Source of the DNA: Acidithiobacillus sp.
GTDB taxonomy: Bacteria; Pseudomonadota; Gammaproteobacteria; Acidithiobacillales; Acidithiobacillaceae
Assembly: GCF_027322205.1 (NCBI RefSeq)
Contig: NZ_DAHVHY010000009.1
Span: forward strand, 1 to 47,982
Reading direction: 5' to 3'
Length of the DNA stretch: 47,982 nt
This document shows positions 45,466 to 47,982 of the stretch, one piece after another. The notes under the pieces are model-generated. The model saw nothing but the letters and a program-made list of their open reading frames with translations, was not told the origin of the DNA and made no database searches. The position numbers were made by a program, and so were the translations under genes. Each line of letters starts with the position of its first letter. The stretch's first letter is position 1.

Positions 45466-46371
45466 ATGGCTTCGGGACGCATAGACCCTGCCCTCTTACT
45501 GGTCTGGGCGCAGGCCGCACGTAACGGCAATTTGCATGCGGCGGCGAACGCGCTGTTCATGACCCAGCCCGCCGTCTCCCATCGCCTCAAACAATTGCAG
45601 GAACTGGTTGGAGAACCGCTGTACCACCGCGCCCGGCATGGTATCGCTCCTACCCCCACAGGCTTGTCCCTGCTCCGCATTGCCGAACAAATTGAGGCCG
45701 CGCTGGAAGATGCACGCGCCCTGTGCATGGACTCGGAAGGACTGCTGCGTGGCTCCCTGGCCCTCATCGCCAGCCACAGCAATGCCGAAACCCTGCTCCC
45801 CCGCGCCATCGCCAACTTCCAGCGCCTATATCCTGCCGTCGCGGTCCGCCTGATCACCACCAACAGCCGCGCCGCCAAGGAGATGCGCGATCAGGCCGAT
45901 CTGATTTTTGTGGAAGACGATACACCCCTGACCGGTGTCAGCGACTGGCAGCAGGAAACACTGGTGGAGACGGAAATCGTGCTGCTCGTCCCCACCGGAC
46001 ACCGTTGGTTGCTGGAGCAGAAGCCAGTGCCTTTAGGAGCCCTCGCTGAGGAATCGCTGGTGTGGCGGGAGGAGGGTTCCGGCATCCGTGAACATGCCTT
46101 GCAGGCACTCAAAGCGGAAGGGTTTTATCCCGAAATTCGCTATGAACTGAGTGGCCTCGCCGCCATCCGCGATGCCGTGCGTTGTGGATTGGGCGTCAGC
46201 TTTGTCTCTGCATTGAATGATGCTGACCAGCAACCTGGACTTGGGACCCGTCCTACCGCACCCCTCATTCGTCACCGGCTGACGGTGCTACACCGACGGG
46301 CACCCAGTCACAGCGCCAGGGCCTTTCTGGCACTGTTGCAGCAGCATAAAACCATATGGCCGTCTGGATGA
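45466..46371 (+). CDS. LysR family transcriptional regulator
   Basis: This 301-residue regulator has an N-terminal winged helix (LLVWAQAARNGNLHAAANAL, then MTQPAVSHRLKQLQ) and a type 2 periplasmic-binding effector domain (about 90-295). It starts with ATG after AAGGGGAG. Divergence from the TDT exporter suggests it controls that gene, possibly in response to the exported anion. No effector can be named. Confidence 0.9.
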   Translation: MASGRIDPALLLVWAQAARNGNLHAAANALFMTQPAVSHRLKQLQELVGEPLYHRARHGIAPTPTGLSLLRIAEQIEAALEDARALCMDSEGLLRGSLALIASHSNAETLLPRAIANFQRLYPAVAVRLITTNSRAAKEMRDQADLIFVEDDTPLTGVSDWQQETLVETEIVLLVPTGHRWLLEQKPVPLGALAEESLVWREEGSGIREHALQALKAEGFYPEIRYELSGLAAIRDAVRCGLGVSFVSALNDADQQPGLGTRPTAPLIRHRLTVLHRRAPSHSARAFLALLQQHKTIWPSG

Positions 46372-46445
46372 TTGCGCCCATACCTTGACATTTCCCATAC
46401 TCTGTACCATATACAAACACTGTTGTTGTTACTGGTGCGAGGCAG

Positions 46446-46607
46446 TCAAAGATCAGAGTGGCTGGCGGGTGAAAGCACCACATGGTCTTTTTCTGGATGT
46501 GCATCAGGAAGCATCTCCACCAACTGCTCAGGCATGATTTGATGCTGCAACTGGAAGGATACGGGATGCCAACCCCCCCCTTGGGTGGCTTCATAGATTT
46601 TCGGCAA
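46446..46607 (-). pseudogene. Short ORF downstream of hxlR, possible gene remnant
   Basis: This is a minus-strand frame from TTG 46607 of 53 codons, starting PKIYEATQGGGWHPVSF and ending in an ordinary hydrophilic tail (EKDHVVLSPASHSDL). It is 19 bases after the hxlR stop, lacks a good ribosome site, and contains a run of eight G that could be a frameshift scar. It is either a small coupled protein, a remnant, or chance. Confidence 0.3.
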
Positions 46608-46626
46608 TCTCGATAACGTTTAGGTA

Positions 46627-46992
46627 TTAACGGGATGGCTCCCGGGGTATTACTTCCCCATTCGCGTCTTCGGCATCCCAACGCCGCGCCAGTGTATCCA
46701 GCGCGTCCAGCACTTCCCGCAATTCCAGTCCACGCCGGGTCAGGCCATAGGTCACTTCCGGAGGAATGCTGGGATAATACTCCCGGAAGACGATCCGGGC
46801 CTCCTCCAGGGTGCGCAAGCGCTCCGTCAGCATGCGCGATGAGATGCCGCGCACTTCCCGTTTAAGTACCCCAAAACGCAGTGGGCCGCGCTGTCTCAGA
46901 GTCCACAGGATAACCGTGGTCCATGGCCCCATCAGCAGGTGGAGCAGGGCATCCATGGGGCATGGGGTTTCTTGTTTGGTTTTTCGGGTCAT
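46627..46992 (-). CDS. HxlR family transcriptional regulator
   Basis: This 121-residue winged-helix protein begins with the typical Cys (ETPCPMDALLHLLMGPWTTVIL). LRFGVLKREVRGISSRMLTERLRTL forms the recognition helix region, then YSLTRRG-like YGLTRRGLELREVL. The N-terminal Cys of this family often senses quinones, aldehydes or oxidants. It is divergent from wrbA with an 84-base gap containing ACCATACTAAATGGT-type symmetry, so wrbA is the likely target. Confidence 0.9.
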   Translation of the reverse strand: MTRKTKQETPCPMDALLHLLMGPWTTVILWTLRQRGPLRFGVLKREVRGISSRMLTERLRTLEEARIVFREYYPSIPPEVTYGLTRRGLELREVLDALDTLARRWDAEDANGEVIPREPSR

Positions 46993-47076
46993 GGTTACTC
47001 ATCCGTACCTACTTCACAAACCATACTAAATGGTCTTTACTGGGCCGGCAATATTCACTGACGCGAGGAGTTCATC

Positions 47077-47679
47077 ATGAGCAAAATACTGGTGCTGTAT
47101 CACAGCCTCTGGGGTCATATTGAAACCATGGCCCAGGCCATCGCCGAGGGCGCCCGGGAAGTCCCTGGCGTGACGGCGGATATCAAGCGGGTGCCCGAAA
47201 GCATGCCGGCAGAAACCCTGGCCGCCATGCATGCCAAGACCGGTCAGGCGGCTCCAGAAGCCCACCCCGATGATCTGGCGGATTATGATGCCATCATCTT
47301 TGGCACACCGACCCGCTTCGGTAACATGAGCGGACAGATGCGCAATTTTCTCGACCGTACCGGCAATCTCTGGCAGGAAGGTAAACTGGTGGGCAAGGTC
47401 GGCAGCGTGTTCGCCAGTACGGCCACTCAGCACGGCGGCCAGGAAACGACTATTACGTCTTTTCACAGCTTTCTTTTTCATCAGGGCCTGATCGTGGTAG
47501 GCGTCCCCTATAGCTGCCAGGAGCTCATGAATATGGACGAGATCAGTGGTGGTACACCCTATGGCGCCACGACCCTCGCCAAGGGCGATGGCAGTCGCCA
47601 GCCCAGCGCTAATGAACTGGCCATCGCCCACTTCCAGGGGCGCCACGTTGCAGGTATCACTCAGAAGCTATTCGGTTAA
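47077..47679 (+). CDS. wrbA: NAD(P)H:quinone oxidoreductase WrbA
   Basis: This 200-residue flavodoxin-like FMN enzyme performs two-electron reduction of quinones. It has the phosphate loop [12 protein letters not shown] (about 8-19), [19 protein letters not shown] (about 76-94), [12 protein letters not shown] (about 113-124) and the [20 protein letters not shown] segment of WrbA. ATG 47077 follows GAGGAG. Its divergent neighbour HxlR suggests induction by electrophiles or redox stress. Confidence 0.95.
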   Translation: MSKILVLYHSLWGHIETMAQAIAEGAREVPGVTADIKRVPESMPAETLAAMHAKTGQAAPEAHPDDLADYDAIIFGTPTRFGNMSGQMRNFLDRTGNLWQEGKLVGKVGSVFASTATQHGGQETTITSFHSFLFHQGLIVVGVPYSCQELMNMDEISGGTPYGATTLAKGDGSRQPSANELAIAHFQGRHVAGITQKLFG

Positions 47680-47877
47680 TTTTCAATACATCAACCCGTA
47701 ATTTCTCCCTTTAGTGCTACCACATTCTCAAGAGATCGAGACCATGTGAAGTTGCATTACAATCCCGGCGGCTGTTCACTTTCGTCCCCTGCCGTCCTGA
47801 ACGGCCGTCATTGTTTTTATACTGGATGATGGCTTTCAGCGACCCCAGCCGCATAGTGGCGCTAAGGCATTAAATCC
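47680..47877. other. Intergenic region after wrbA, nothing assigned
   Basis: No ORF, tRNA or clear terminator is seen here. A GCCGTCCTGAACGGCCG-type inverted repeat (near 47790-47808) followed by TCATTGTTTTTAT could be a weak terminator of wrbA. Confidence 0.3.
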
Positions 47878-47982
47878 ATGCACGCCAGTGACACCGCTGT
47901 TCTCCGTGGTTTATGGACAGAGATAAACCACGAGATATTAAACATACTGCAGCATTATATTTCAGCAACTCTGATGATAGCG
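47878..47982 (+). CDS. Start of a gene truncated by the window edge
   Basis: The frame is open from ATG 47878 to the last base, 35 codons, starting MHASDTAVLRGLW and containing a hydrophobic helix near the end (ILQHYISATLMIA). No clear ribosome site. It may be the N-terminus of a membrane sensor, but it is too short to classify. Confidence 0.35.
   Translation, partial: MHASDTAVLRGLWTEINHEILNILQHYISATLMIA

Overview
The window looks like chromosomal DNA of an acidophilic gammaproteobacterium/Acidithiobacillia-type organism. Acidithiobacillus is my best guess. I infer this from gene content (NtrBC, two Amt transporters, copper and mercury resistance, a sulfite/dicarboxylate-type TDT exporter, class B PBP paralogues) and general protein character, not from a database match. 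Coding density is high. There is no CRISPR array, rRNA operon or intact insertion sequence.

Layout. (1) 1-1460: 3' part of a Uup-type ABC-F ATPase with an apparent frameshift before its C-terminal domain. (2) 1457-8386, minus strand: a run of mostly envelope genes (FimV-like TPR protein, octaprenyl diphosphate synthase, tRNA-Pro, PP0621-like protein, O-antigen-ligase/TPR protein, class B PBP, two small membrane proteins). (3) 8449-10970, minus: ntrB-ntrC. (4) 11278-18225, plus: the Anbu proteasome-like peptidase followed by its usual partners (ATP-grasp, alpha-E, transglutaminase/DUF2126). (5) 18210-26157: a PDC-sensor membrane protein facing prkA, then amt, yeaH (DUF444) and spoVR/ycgB. (6) 26347-28320: a small leader ORF, glnK and a second amtB. 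(7) 28662-31177: GAF-AGDEF-EAL protein coupled to a class I glutamine amidotransferase. (8) 31278-37163: lipoproteins, a second PBP paralogue, an RlpA-like lipoprotein, a superinfection-immunity-like membrane protein and a K+ channel. (9) 37472-44101: a metal block (copA, copZ, merT, merP, merA, merR, TlpA-like thioredoxin). (10) 44152-47982: TDT exporter/LysR pair, HxlR/WrbA pair and the start of a partial gene.

The main result is that regions 3-6 read as one nitrogen-starvation regulon. NtrC-type dyads (TGCAC-N7-GTGCA or one mismatch) and sigma-54 -24/-12 elements (TGGCAC-N5-TTGCT or close) occur together upstream of ntrB, the ATP-grasp/alpha-E/transglutaminase genes, prkA, amt and glnK-amtB, with dyads about 96-194 bases upstream of the predicted starts. 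A consensus sigma-54 element also faces the PDC-sensor gene. In the PDC/prkA intergenic region a further sigma-54-like element lies directly before a roughly 65-base segment made of a 7-bp hairpin, a CTCCTCCTC single-stranded stretch and a Rho-independent terminator. No ORF ends there. I read it as a candidate sigma-54-dependent small RNA. The regulon would join ammonium uptake (two Amt, PII), the PrkA-YeaH-SpoVR starvation system and the Anbu peptidase/amidoligase system under one control.

Other notable points: both PBP paralogues have lost the Asn of the SxN motif, RlpA lacks its conserved His, MerP has a CX4C instead of CXXC metal site, and the mer operator sits in a 20-base spacer before merT while merR lies at the far end of the cluster.
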